A DNA stretch of 20,989 nt, from positions 1-20,989 of the forward strand of contig CALCXK010000039.1 in NCBI GenBank assembly GCA_937905835.1, in the 5' to 3' direction. Positions 6,972 through 14,147 of this stretch are shown piece by piece (positions within the stretch are counted from its first letter, which is position 1; each line of letters opens with the position of its first letter). The DNA is from an uncultured Ilumatobacter sp. Lineage in GTDB: Bacteria; Actinomycetota; Acidimicrobiia; Acidimicrobiales; Ilumatobacteraceae. Position numbers and translations under genes: made by a program. The notes beneath the pieces are model-generated. The model saw nothing but the letters and a program-made list of their open reading frames with translations, did no database searches and was not told the origin of the DNA.

Positions 6972-8153
6972 ATGGTGGTTGCGAAAGATCTTAAGCTTGG
7001 TGCGTTCTTCTTCGGTGGAGTCGAGATGGACGATGCAGGTGCAGGCCTGCCGAACCCGATGGATCGTCGCTACTCGAATGATGCGTGCTGGAAAGCGACC
7101 CTCGACTACGTCAATTCTGCCAAGGAAGCCGAGCGGCTCGGTTTCGACTCGTTTTGGACCACCGAGCATCACTTTCAGTACGAGGGGTATGAAGTCATCC
7201 CAAATGGGCTGCTCATCTCGACGTGGATTGCAGCGCACACAACGACGCTCCGATTCGGCTCGATGTTCAACGTCGTGCCGCAGTGGAATCCGCTACGCCT
7301 CGCAGAAGATTTCTCTACGCTGCACAACCTGTCCGGTGGGCGAGCAATGCTCGGTGTCGGGCGCGGCACAGTGCCGCGCGAAGTGCTGCATCTCAACGAC
7401 AAAGGCGTATCGATTGGGTCGCAGGACAACCCCGACCAAAAGTCTGACGACTTGTTCAACCGTGAGATCTTCGAAGAATCGATGGAGATCGTTCGTCGTG
7501 CACTCAGCCAGGAATCCTTCTCGTTCTCCGGCAAACACTTCCAGCTCCCGCTGCCCGGGATTCCCGACCGCGGCGAAACGGTGCAAGACCTCACGCTGAT
7601 CCCGCGGCCGATCTACCCGTACGAAATCTGGCAGGCCGTCACCTCACCACCCACGCTCGACTACGTGCCGACCGTCGATCACGGCGCCGTGTTCTGGAAC
7701 CAGCACTACAGCTTCATCAAGCGCTTCTGGGACATCTACGGCGAGAACTACGCAGCCTCCCACGATGGCCACGAATTGGCGTCACACGAGAAGCGCATGC
7801 TCGTCGTCTCATATCGCATCGAAGACACGATGGAGGAGGCCCGTGCGTCGGCCCGCAACGGTCACGACGAATTCTGGAAGTTCCTTGGGCCGTACGGATG
7901 GAGCCGCGGCTACATGGGCCCAGATGGCAAGCCCTCGGCTCCCGGCCTGATCCCGACGCTCGACGAATCAATCGAGAACAAAACGATGATCGTCGGCCCG
8001 CCTGAGCACGTCGCTGCCGAAATCCAGTTCCTCAAAGATCTGCTTGGCTTTGAGTACCTCACGGTGTTCCCGCATCTGCTGGGTGACAGCTACAAGAAGG
8101 CTGACGAGCAGATGGCGCGCTTCGCCGAAGAGGTCATGCCGCTGCTGACTTAG
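6972..8153 (+). CDS. LLM-class flavin-dependent monooxygenase (bacterial luciferase-like)
   Basis: A 393-aa protein of the luciferase-like TIM-barrel family, which uses reduced flavin (FMNH2 or F420H2) and oxygen. Characteristic segments include KLGAFFFGG at the N-terminus, AERLGFDSFWTTEHHF near residues 56-71, LRLAEDFSTLHNLSGGR followed by GVGRG, and a C-terminal region ending GFEYLTVFPHL. Length is slightly above the usual 330-380. It starts 18 bp from the divergent deaminase gene. AGAGGG lies only 1 nt before ATG 6972, too close for an efficient ribosome-binding site, so GTG 6975 is an alternative start. Substrate unknown. The position beside a heterocycle-hydrolase/importer operon recalls RutA in pyrimidine breakdown, but that is only an analogy. 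Confidence 0.87.
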   Translation: MVVAKDLKLGAFFFGGVEMDDAGAGLPNPMDRRYSNDACWKATLDYVNSAKEAERLGFDSFWTTEHHFQYEGYEVIPNGLLISTWIAAHTTTLRFGSMFNVVPQWNPLRLAEDFSTLHNLSGGRAMLGVGRGTVPREVLHLNDKGVSIGSQDNPDQKSDDLFNREIFEESMEIVRRALSQESFSFSGKHFQLPLPGIPDRGETVQDLTLIPRPIYPYEIWQAVTSPPTLDYVPTVDHGAVFWNQHYSFIKRFWDIYGENYAASHDGHELASHEKRMLVVSYRIEDTMEEARASARNGHDEFWKFLGPYGWSRGYMGPDGKPSAPGLIPTLDESIENKTMIVGPPEHVAAEIQFLKDLLGFEYLTVFPHLLGDSYKKADEQMARFAEEVMPLLT

Positions 8154-8163
8154 CAGTCGGCAG
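8142..8163. terminator. Hairpin spanning the monooxygenase stop codon
   Basis: CTGCTGACT (8142-8150) pairs with AGTCGGCAG (8155-8163) with one G-U pair; the 4-nt loop holds the TAG stop of the monooxygenase gene. It lies in the 39-bp gap region before the convergent GGT-like gene. There is no T-tract, so termination is plausible rather than certain. Confidence 0.4.
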
Positions 8164-8192
8164 GACGGTCGACAGAGCAACGGACCTCAGGT

Positions 8193-9794
8193 TCAGCCGC
8201 CAGAACAGCTGCCGATAACGGTTCGCGGGTCGGCCGCTCCGCTCAAGCTTCCGTTGACGTCGACGACAATGGCATGTGCATGGCCAAAGCCTGAGTCCCA
8301 TTCCGGCGACGCCTCGACTCTGTGTCCGCGTGCAGCCAAGCCCTCGACCCAGGCCCCCGATGCGTGACCTTCGACCGCGATGCGCGGGCCACTGGCCGCT
8401 GTCCACGTGTCGAATCCGGTCTGGGGCCCCTTGAGCGCCCACCTGCCCGCGTTGATCGACGTTGCTGGTGACTGGCCGTGATGGAACAGGCGTGTGGCGA
8501 TCTGCAGCAGAATTTGAGGTTGAGCGTCACCGCCCATCGTCCCAAACACGCTGACGAGGTCTGATCCTCTCGTGGCGAGGGCGGCCGACAATGTGTGCGG
8601 CGGAATGCGGCCTGGCGCCAGCTCACCAGGATGCCCAGCCTCCAGGCTGAAGCCCATCCCCCTGTTATGGAGGTTAATGCCTGTGTTGGGTTCCACCAGG
8701 TGGCTGCCGAGGCCCGATGCGTTTGACTGAATCAATGACACGCCCATCATGCGACCGTCGTGACCACGACCCGCAGTACAGAGCGAGGTCGTGTCGCCAT
8801 CTCGATGCGGCGCCCACCGGTTGCTCGCCTGTTCGAGATCAATCTCGCCACCACGGCCAGCAATCTCAGCCACAAGAGCATCTCCATCGGCGTCCTGGTG
8901 CAGCCGTTCAGGACGATCGCGCCCAGCGGCCGTCGAGGCTTCAATCAAGAGATGGGCCCAGTGATCGTCTTCTGGGTCGTCGGGGAAGAGACCGCTGGAA
9001 ACAAGCTGGTCGACGAGGCGCCCAGACCCCAGCGTGAGGTATCCCTGAGTGCTCGGTCCAACGGTGTGGACCTTGACGCCGAACATCTCGGCTGCAATCG
9101 GCGCCACCCACTCAGCCTGCGACGCCCCGAGATCAGACTCGGTGAAGAGCCCATTCCCAATGTCGATCAGGCCGTCACCGAAGGCACCCCTGTAGAACGT
9201 GTCTCGACCGCCGATGGCAACACCGGCAAGAGCGAGCGCCACGCCCGGGCGCCTCACAAGCGCACCGGTCTGGGTGGCGTGCTCAACGAGTTCCAACAAG
9301 TTTGCCCGGCTGGCTTCGTCAAGCCGAGGGAGCAGGCCTGCGAGTAACGGGCTGGCCGGGAAGCCATCGGCGGCAAGACGCTGTGCCGGGGCGAGGATCA
9401 CGTCGAGTGGGAGCGACCCGAATCGTTCGTGGAGGCTCACCCAGCCATCGACGCAGCCCGGAACCGTGACCGAGCGGATGTCCAGCTTGAAGGGCATCTC
9501 GGTGAGCCCCTGATCCCGCATGGCACCCGAGTCGGCACCAGATCCGGCTCGACCAGCGGCGTTCAAAGCGAACACTTCGCCATCTACATGGACGAGCGCA
9601 AAGAGATCGCCGCCCATTCCGCAGAGGTGCGGCCCGGTGACGGCAATCGCCGCGTTGGTCGCAATCGCTGCGTCGACGGCATTGCCACCTCGAGCGAACA
9701 TCTCGTTGCCGGCCGACGTTGCGAGGTGGTCGGCACTGGCAACGAGGTATCGAGGCGCACGAACAGAGGTGCGGGGCGGGTTACTCCAGGTCAT
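8193..9794 (-). CDS. Gamma-glutamyltranspeptidase-like N-terminal-nucleophile hydrolase
   Basis: A 533-aa member of the gamma-glutamyltransferase/cephalosporin acylase family. The N-terminal half has ATSAGNEMFARGGNAVDAA and GPHLCGMGGD, typical of the large subunit. The self-cleavage nucleophile is a threonine in GDTTSL near residue 335, giving a small subunit of about 200 residues that contains SLIQSN, GSHLVEPNTGINLHNRG and GTMGGDAQPQ. The usual TTH-SVVD after the nucleophile is changed to TTSLCTAGRG, so the substrate may not be glutathione. No signal peptide is seen, suggesting a cytoplasmic enzyme. The frame offers ATG 9806, but ATG 9794 has TATGTT exactly 7 nt upstream and is preferred. 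It may cleave an amide or gamma-glutamyl adduct produced by the nearby pathway; that link is inference. Confidence 0.88.
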   Translation of the reverse strand: MTWSNPPRTSVRAPRYLVASADHLATSAGNEMFARGGNAVDAAIATNAAIAVTGPHLCGMGGDLFALVHVDGEVFALNAAGRAGSGADSGAMRDQGLTEMPFKLDIRSVTVPGCVDGWVSLHERFGSLPLDVILAPAQRLAADGFPASPLLAGLLPRLDEASRANLLELVEHATQTGALVRRPGVALALAGVAIGGRDTFYRGAFGDGLIDIGNGLFTESDLGASQAEWVAPIAAEMFGVKVHTVGPSTQGYLTLGSGRLVDQLVSSGLFPDDPEDDHWAHLLIEASTAAGRDRPERLHQDADGDALVAEIAGRGGEIDLEQASNRWAPHRDGDTTSLCTAGRGHDGRMMGVSLIQSNASGLGSHLVEPNTGINLHNRGMGFSLEAGHPGELAPGRIPPHTLSAALATRGSDLVSVFGTMGGDAQPQILLQIATRLFHHGQSPATSINAGRWALKGPQTGFDTWTAASGPRIAVEGHASGAWVEGLAARGHRVEASPEWDSGFGHAHAIVVDVNGSLSGAADPRTVIGSCSGG

Positions 9795-9801
9795 GCCACC
9801 G

Positions 9802-9807
9802 AACATA
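9802..9807 (-). promoter_or_regulatory. -10 element TATGTT, leaderless start of the GGT-like gene
   Basis: Reads TATGTT on the minus strand, 7 nt before ATG 9794. It contains the alternative upstream ATG (9806), which argues against that start if this is the real promoter. Confidence 0.45.
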
Positions 9808-9891
9808 CGCCTTCCCTGTTTTGCGAGACCGGTTGCGGCGGCTGACGTCGGAATCGGTCACACAAAGATGGGCCTGGAGTTTGCGGTGACG

Positions 9892-9897
9892 TACGGT
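9892..9897 (+). promoter_or_regulatory. -10 element TACGGT, leaderless GTG start of membrane protein
   Basis: TACGGT ends 6 nt before GTG 9904. The start choice partly depends on this motif, so the two are not independent evidence. Confidence 0.35.
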
Positions 9898-9903
9898 GCT
9901 GAG

Positions 9904-10341
9904 GTGCGTGAGACGATTGGCAACGGGTGCGTGACCGCCTCGGCTGGTGTTGCGCTGATCGGGGTGTTTGCTCCGTGGCTGAAGTCGGGGGAGAGCCGTC
10001 GGTCGAGCTTCGAATTGTTCGAGCTCGTCGATCGGCTTGGTTTTGAGCCCGACGGGGTTTTCGCCGGGATGCTCCGTTTGTGGCCGATCGTCCCGTTGGC
10101 GGTGATCGCCTGCGTCGTCGCCGCATGGATGGCCAAAGCTCGCATCGCGGGAAGCATCGGCCTCGTCGGTGGCATCTACGTTGCGGTCGTCGCTATCAGC
10201 ATCATGCAGGCCCCGACTGCCGGGTTGATCCAGACGGCCTGGGGTGTTCCGGTGTCGCTTGTGGGAGGTGTGCTGCTGGCAACGACCGGAGTGTGGCTGC
10301 TGGCTCAGGTGTCGCCGACCCAGACACCTCGCTCGGCGTAA
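9904..10341 (+). CDS. Four-helix membrane protein of unknown function
   Basis: About 145 aa with four hydrophobic segments: roughly residues 10-26 (SAGVALIGVFAPWL), 58-77 (LWPIVPLAVIACVVAAWMA), 82-102 and 115-135. A short outside or inside loop SGESRRSSFELFELVDRLGF lies between helices 1 and 2. I recall similar PWL...RSSFELF loops in small actinobacterial membrane proteins of unknown function, but assign no role. The open frame extends far upstream over the antisense GGT-like gene and is not coding there. ATG 9868 is an alternative start (157 aa). GTG 9904 has TACGGT 6 nt upstream and begins just before the first helix. Its 3' end overlaps the convergent phosphodiesterase gene by 37 bp. Confidence 0.7.
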   Translation: MRETIGNGCVTASAGVALIGVFAPWLKSGESRRSSFELFELVDRLGFEPDGVFAGMLRLWPIVPLAVIACVVAAWMAKARIAGSIGLVGGIYVAVVAISIMQAPTAGLIQTAWGVPVSLVGGVLLATTGVWLLAQVSPTQTPRSA

Positions 10342-11060
10342 ACGCTCCGAAGTAATTCGATGTCGTCGGTCATGACGCCGTCGACGTCCAAGTCGAGGAG
10401 GCGGTGGATTTCGGCTGCGTCGTTGATGGTCCACACGTGCACGGGAATACCGGCTCGCCGTGCGTTCCGTACAAAACGACGTGAGACCACCGTGATGCGG
10501 CCATGGCCAGGCGGAACCTGAGCGGCGCGCTGCGCGGAGCCGAAAAGTCGGCCGAACACGAGCAGGCAAATCGTCTCGATCGGACTGAGGCACGTGAGTG
10601 ACCCAGGGCCGAGCCGGCGGCGGATCGTCTGCAGTCGTTTGAAGCTGAACGAGCCGATGCAGACCCGATCGAGTGCACCCTGGGCATTGATCAACTCGAC
10701 GAGCGGTTCGAGCGCCGCGTCGGCCTTGCAGTCGACGTTAAACCGGTGCTCTGGAAACCGTTCGAACAGGTCAAGCATGCGTGGGATCGGCTCGGTGCCA
10801 TCGACACGCAATTCGGCGATTTGAGCCCAGGTGAGGTCGGCGATGTTGGCATCGAGGCCGCATGTTCGCAGCAGGTTTTCGTCATGGAACGCCACGAGGA
10901 CACCGTCGGCGCTGCGATGTACGTCAGTTTCGAGGTAACGAAATCCAATGGCGGCGGCATGTTCGAATGCGGCCATCGTGTTTTCTGGTGCGGCACGATT
11001 CCCTCCGCGGTGAGCAAACGGAATTGGTCCGGGCCAATCGAGATACGGGTGTGTGGCCAT
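10305..11060 (-). CDS. Glycerophosphodiester phosphodiesterase family protein
   Basis: A 251-aa TIM-barrel hydrolase of the GDPD family (UgpQ-like), which splits glycerophosphodiesters to glycerol-3-phosphate and an alcohol. The catalytic set is visible: AHRGG (first histidine), PENT, the metal ligands in RYLETDVHRSADG, and FHDENLLRTC (second histidine). FNVDCKAD and HVWTIND mark later strands. There is no signal peptide, so it is probably cytoplasmic and used in lipid turnover or phosphate scavenging. ATG 11060 is preferred over 11090 because the HRG motif then begins at the usual distance from the N-terminus and GAGAG lies about 8 nt upstream. Its end overlaps the convergent membrane-protein gene. 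Confidence 0.9.
   Translation of the reverse strand: MATHPYLDWPGPIPFAHRGGNRAAPENTMAAFEHAAAIGFRYLETDVHRSADGVLVAFHDENLLRTCGLDANIADLTWAQIAELRVDGTEPIPRMLDLFERFPEHRFNVDCKADAALEPLVELINAQGALDRVCIGSFSFKRLQTIRRRLGPGSLTCLSPIETICLLVFGRLFGSAQRAAQVPPGHGRITVVSRRFVRNARRAGIPVHVWTINDAAEIHRLLDLDVDGVMTDDIELLRSVYAERGVWVGDT
10307..10329. terminator. Hairpin inside the overlapping 3' ends of two convergent genes
   Basis: AGGTGTC (10307-10313) and GACACCT (10323-10329) form a 7-bp stem with a 9-nt loop. The hairpin is entirely within the 37 bp shared by the membrane-protein and phosphodiesterase coding ends and could slow polymerase in both directions. No T-tract. Confidence 0.35.
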
Positions 11061-11190
11061 CGGGCTACTCTCGCATAGGTACGGCGCCATCAGGTCGACT
11101 GGCCGGTGGCTGGCGAGTACTTGTTACTTTCACGCTTGTGGAATCCCGACGTTTTTTACAGCATCCTCACCATCGTTGTCTCATTGTGCA

Positions 11191-11196
11191 TATTAT
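11191..11196 (+). promoter_or_regulatory. Possible -10 element TATTAT for small membrane protein gene
   Basis: TATTAT lies about 63 nt before ATG 11259, in the most A/T-rich stretch nearby. It would give a leader of roughly 55 nt holding a 6-bp hairpin (TTGAGC 11220-11225, GCTCAA 11232-11237) and an AAAAGGGG ribosome-binding site. I find no convincing -35. Confidence 0.4.
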
Positions 11197-11258
11197 CTCC
11201 CACGGGGGAATTAACCAGCTTGAGCTCAACGGCTCAATCTATGAAAAGGGGTATTGAA

Positions 11259-11567
11259 ATGTACACACTTGGAGCGTTCGTATTACTAGCGATCGCACTC
11301 GGAGTCGTGATGACCGTCGTTGACGGGATCCTCGACATGCTGAAAGCGTCTGATGCTGTCGGTAAAATCCCGATCGTCGGAGCGAACTTGACTGTAGCCG
11401 TCTCGATCGGCCTGATTTGGGTCCTTGATATCAGCATCATTCAAAACTTCACTGGCGATATGCGTGCCACATGGGTGCACATCGTTGTTGATGGCGTGCT
11501 TGTGGCCGGGATGATTCCGGTCAAGAACGCTGTGGTCAGTGCCATTGAGAAGGGCATGCGGGCGTAG
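11259..11567 (+). CDS. Small three-helix membrane protein, unknown family
   Basis: A 102-aa protein with three predicted membrane helices: about residues 4-23 (LGAFVLLAIALGVVMTVV), 42-60 (NLTVAVSIGLIWVLDISI) and 73-92. Both polar loops are short, and it ends in a basic tail, EKGMRA. I do not recognise the family. Size and helix count resemble phage holins and other small oligomeric membrane proteins, but no lysis or phage gene is near. ATG 11259 is chosen because AAAAGGGG (11243-11250) sits 8 nt upstream; in-frame starts at 11106 and 11241 lack support. Unlike most neighbours it has a leader and a strong Shine-Dalgarno, and its upstream DNA is more A/T-rich, which may mean different ancestry or high expression. 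Confidence 0.75.
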   Translation: MYTLGAFVLLAIALGVVMTVVDGILDMLKASDAVGKIPIVGANLTVAVSIGLIWVLDISIIQNFTGDMRATWVHIVVDGVLVAGMIPVKNAVVSAIEKGMRA

Positions 11568-11726
11568 ACCCAAAAACGTTGGGCCGAAATCCAGACGATC
11601 CTCTGTCGCCCCGATGACAAGAGGCAATTGGCTAGCCACTCCGACACAGCAGATCGTTACATGGTTGACCTGCTTGTTGAAGTGCCCGAACGCCGATCGG
11701 CCTGACAGCAACACAGATAACTGAAC

Positions 11727-11788
11727 CAACAAACCAAGGAGCCCTGATGTTCGACGGGAGTCGTTCACCTGGGCTCCTTTGTTTGTTG
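11727..11788. terminator. 18-bp stem, bidirectional terminator
   Basis: Arms 11727-11744 and 11771-11788 pair with a single mismatch (CAACAAACCAAGGAGCCC with GGGCTCCTTTGTTTGTTG) around a 26-nt loop. The T-rich right arm acts for the small membrane protein gene (160 nt upstream); the mirrored sequence acts for the acyl-CoA ligase gene, which ends at 11793. The 160 bp between the membrane protein stop and this stem holds no gene I can support. Confidence 0.75.
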
Positions 11789-11792
11789 TCGA

Positions 11793-13346
11793 TCAGATCT
11801 TCCGACCTGCCTGTAACCAGTACTCGTCTTTGAGGAGGCGCTTGTAGAGCTTGCCTGTCGGGTGGCGGGGGAGTTCGTCGCGGAAGTCGATCGACCGCGG
11901 GCACTTGACGTCGGCGATTTGGCTCTTACAGAACTGGATCAGCTCGCTGGCGAGTTGTGCTCGCTCTTCGTCGGTCGTAGGCATCACCCGCGGCTGCACC
12001 ACGGCCTTGACTTCTTCACCGAAGTCCTCGTTGGGTACGCCGAACACGGCAACGTCGATCACCTTGTCATGGGTGACCAAAATGTTCTCGGCCTCCTGCG
12101 GGTAGATGTTCACACCGCCGGAGATGATCATGTACGCCTTGCGGTCGGTGAGGTACAAGAAGTTGTCCGCGTCGAGGTAGCCGACGTCGCCGAGTGTGCT
12201 CCAGCCGTTCGGATGGCGGGATCCCTTCGTCTTCTCCGCATCGTTGTGGTATTCGAACTCGGCGCCGCCTTCGAAGAAGATGGTGCCCGGCTGGCCCTGC
12301 GGAACCTCTTCGAAATTGTCGTCGCAGATGTGCAAGATGCCGGTGATCGCCTGCCCCACCGTGCCCTCGTGAGCAAGCCACGATTCGCTGTTGCAGTAGA
12401 CGAACCCGTTTCCTTCAGAGCCGGCGTAGTACTCGTGGATCACGGGTCCGAACCACTCGATCATCGACTTTTTGGTTGGGGCTGGGCACGGCGCCGCAGC
12501 GTGGATGACGTACTCGAGCGACGACATGTCGTACTTGGAGCGCGCGACCGCATCAAGCTTCAGCATTCGCACGAACATGGTTGGGACGACCTGGCTGTGC
12601 GTGATGTCGTACTCCTCGACGAGCTGCAGGTAGGTCTCGGCGTCGAAGTTCTCCATGGCCACGATGGTCGCCCCGAGTGCGTGCATCGACATACAGAAGC
12701 GCAGTGGTGCTGCATGGTAAAAAGGTGCCGGCGACAGGTACCGCTTCGTGTCATCGACGCCAAAGAGCATTTGGCACAGCATCGTGACACCGTTATTCCA
12801 CGTCTCGAGCGGCTCGTTGGGAAACGCCCGAGTGATGCCCTTCGGCATGCCGGTGGTGCCAGAGGAATAGAGCATGTCCATGCCAGCAATTCGGGCCTCG
12901 TCGAGCGGCTCGGGCGACTGTGCCTCGACTGCCGCCTCGTAGGCCTCGTAGCCGTCGATCGCTCCGTCAAGCATCAGCCGCAGTTCGACGTTCGGCGTCT
13001 TGTCGATCATGTCGGCAGCCTGGTCGGCTTTGTACTTCGAGGTGATGTACGCACGGGCGCCGCAATCGTTGATGATGTACTCGAGTTCGGCGCTCTGAAG
13101 GCGTGACGAAGTGGCCGTATAGACGAGCCCGGCATAGTGGCAGCCCCAGATGACCTCCATATAGCGATCGTGGTTTTCCATGCAGATTGCAATGTGGTCG
13201 CCGGGCTCAAGGCCTGCGGCACGAAGGAGACGACTCAGCCGGTTGGCGGCAGCATCGAGTTCGGAAAAGGTCTGTGTAAAGCCGGAACCGCCCATGATGA
13301 GTGCGGGCTTGTCACCGTGTGTTGCGAGATGTGCACCTGGGATCAT
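11793..13346 (-). CDS. Acyl-CoA ligase (AMP-forming, FadD-like)
   Basis: A 517-aa member of the ANL adenylating superfamily that activates a carboxylic acid to acyl-AMP and then acyl-CoA. The P-loop motif YSSGTTGMPKG is at 160-170, EYYAGSEGNG marks the A5 region, GWSTLGDVGYLD the adenosine/hinge region, and the C-terminal catalytic lysine is Lys499 in PTGKLYKR. Length is normal for fatty or cyclic acyl-CoA ligases of actinobacteria. Chain specificity cannot be read. ATG 13346 has TACGTT 7 nt upstream. It is divergent from the SirB1-like gene with only 33 bp between starts. An acyl-CoA dehydrogenase lies 2 kb away on the other strand, which is compatible with a shared acyl-CoA catabolic route but does not prove it. 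Confidence 0.93.
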   Translation of the reverse strand: MIPGAHLATHGDKPALIMGGSGFTQTFSELDAAANRLSRLLRAAGLEPGDHIAICMENHDRYMEVIWGCHYAGLVYTATSSRLQSAELEYIINDCGARAYITSKYKADQAADMIDKTPNVELRLMLDGAIDGYEAYEAAVEAQSPEPLDEARIAGMDMLYSSGTTGMPKGITRAFPNEPLETWNNGVTMLCQMLFGVDDTKRYLSPAPFYHAAPLRFCMSMHALGATIVAMENFDAETYLQLVEEYDITHSQVVPTMFVRMLKLDAVARSKYDMSSLEYVIHAAAPCPAPTKKSMIEWFGPVIHEYYAGSEGNGFVYCNSESWLAHEGTVGQAITGILHICDDNFEEVPQGQPGTIFFEGGAEFEYHNDAEKTKGSRHPNGWSTLGDVGYLDADNFLYLTDRKAYMIISGGVNIYPQEAENILVTHDKVIDVAVFGVPNEDFGEEVKAVVQPRVMPTTDEERAQLASELIQFCKSQIADVKCPRSIDFRDELPRHPTGKLYKRLLKDEYWLQAGRKI

Positions 13347-13353
13347 CCTGCGG

Positions 13354-13359
13354 AACGTA
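13354..13359 (-). promoter_or_regulatory. -10 element TACGTT, leaderless start of acyl-CoA ligase
   Basis: Reads TACGTT on the minus strand and ends 7 nt before ATG 13346. Only 8 bp separate it from the divergent -10 at 13368-13373. Confidence 0.5.
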
Positions 13360-13367
13360 GTCGCCGA

Positions 13368-13373
13368 TACCGT
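13368..13373 (+). promoter_or_regulatory. -10 element TACCGT, leaderless start of SirB1-like gene
   Basis: TACCGT ends 6 nt before ATG 13380 and no Shine-Dalgarno is present. The same hexamer, at 7 nt, precedes the oxygenase gene at 15194. Confidence 0.5.
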
Positions 13374-13379
13374 TTCAGC

Positions 13380-14054
13380 ATGAACTCTGCGCGCTTCGCG
13401 AAGCTGATGGCAAGCGACAGCGACTCACTCGACCTCGACGAAGTATCACTGATCATGTCTGGGGTCCTGCAGTCGGGTCTCGACGAGATCGAATGGCTCG
13501 CCGCGCTCGACCTGCTCGCAGCCGAGTGCCAGACGCCGACACCGGAGGGCATCAGCCGATACCTCTTCGGCGAACTCGGCTTTTCTGGCAACCGCGAGGC
13601 CTACTACGACTGGCGCAATTCGTGCCTCGACCGAGTCATCGCCACACGCACGGGCATCCCGATCAGTCTGTCGATCCTGATGATCGAAGTAGGCCGTCGG
13701 CTCGGCGTGGAACTGCACGGTGTCGGTATGCCTGCTCACTTCCTGGTCAAGGCAGCCGACAACGACAGCGTTTTCTTCGACCCGTTTGACGGCGGCCGCC
13801 AGCGCGACCGTCGACAGGCTCGGGAGCTCTTTGAGACGATCACTCGGGGTCAGGCTCCGTGGAGCGAGTCGCACCTCGACCCGACGCCGAACCGGGCCAT
13901 CGTCATCCGGATGCTGAACAACCTGAAGGCGGTGTTTGCTCGTCGGTCTGACGAGGTGCGCTTTGCCTTGGTGATGCAGCTTCGGTCCCAGGTGCCGGAG
14001 CTTGCAGTGCTCGAAGCCGGAGAGTTCGACAGCGCTCATGCCATCTTCAATTGA
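13380..14054 (+). CDS. SirB1-family transglutaminase-like protein
   Basis: A 224-aa protein matching the SirB1/transglutaminase-like family by its central segment: NREAYYDWRNSCLDRVI, then GIPISLSILMIEVGRRLGV, GVGMPAHFLVK and DPFDGG. In classical transglutaminases a Cys/His/Asp triad is used. Here the Cys position after GIPISL is not occupied by cysteine, while the His of PAHFLVK and Asp of DPFDGG are present, so peptidase activity is doubtful and the fold may bind rather than cut. Biochemical role of the family is poorly defined. The open frame extends upstream to 13137 across the divergent ligase, but ATG 13380 has TACCGT 6 nt upstream and begins the conserved part. No operon partner downstream. 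Confidence 0.82.
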   Translation: MNSARFAKLMASDSDSLDLDEVSLIMSGVLQSGLDEIEWLAALDLLAAECQTPTPEGISRYLFGELGFSGNREAYYDWRNSCLDRVIATRTGIPISLSILMIEVGRRLGVELHGVGMPAHFLVKAADNDSVFFDPFDGGRQRDRRQARELFETITRGQAPWSESHLDPTPNRAIVIRMLNNLKAVFARRSDEVRFALVMQLRSQVPELAVLEAGEFDSAHAIFN

Positions 14055-14118
14055 CACCGCCTCAGCGGCCAAAGCAACGCGTCTCGACGAGCTCGTTGAT
14101 CGTTTCGATTGCGGTCTC

Positions 14119-14137
14119 GACCGAGGACTGATCGGTC
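14119..14137. terminator. Small hairpin between convergent genes
   Basis: GACCGA (14119-14124) and TCGGTC (14132-14137) form a 6-bp stem with a 7-nt loop in the 93-bp gap between the SirB1-like and oxygenase stop codons. Weak support; no T-tract. Confidence 0.25.
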
Positions 14138-14147
14138 TCTGCGCTCG

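Noticed and set aside
6954..7238. N-terminal extension of the deaminase-like gene to 7238
   Set aside because: The extra 95 residues overlap the divergent monooxygenase gene, lie before the first conserved strand, and ATG 6953 has a strong leaderless promoter.
11259..11567. Prophage fragment
   Set aside because: Only a holin-like size and topology; no integrase, att site, lysin or structural gene is near.
11862..13106. Long plus-strand open frame (414 codons) opposite the acyl-CoA ligase
   Set aside because: Antisense to a clear ANL ligase with all motifs; the translation has Arg/Val/Asp-rich composition typical of shadow frames in GC-rich DNA.
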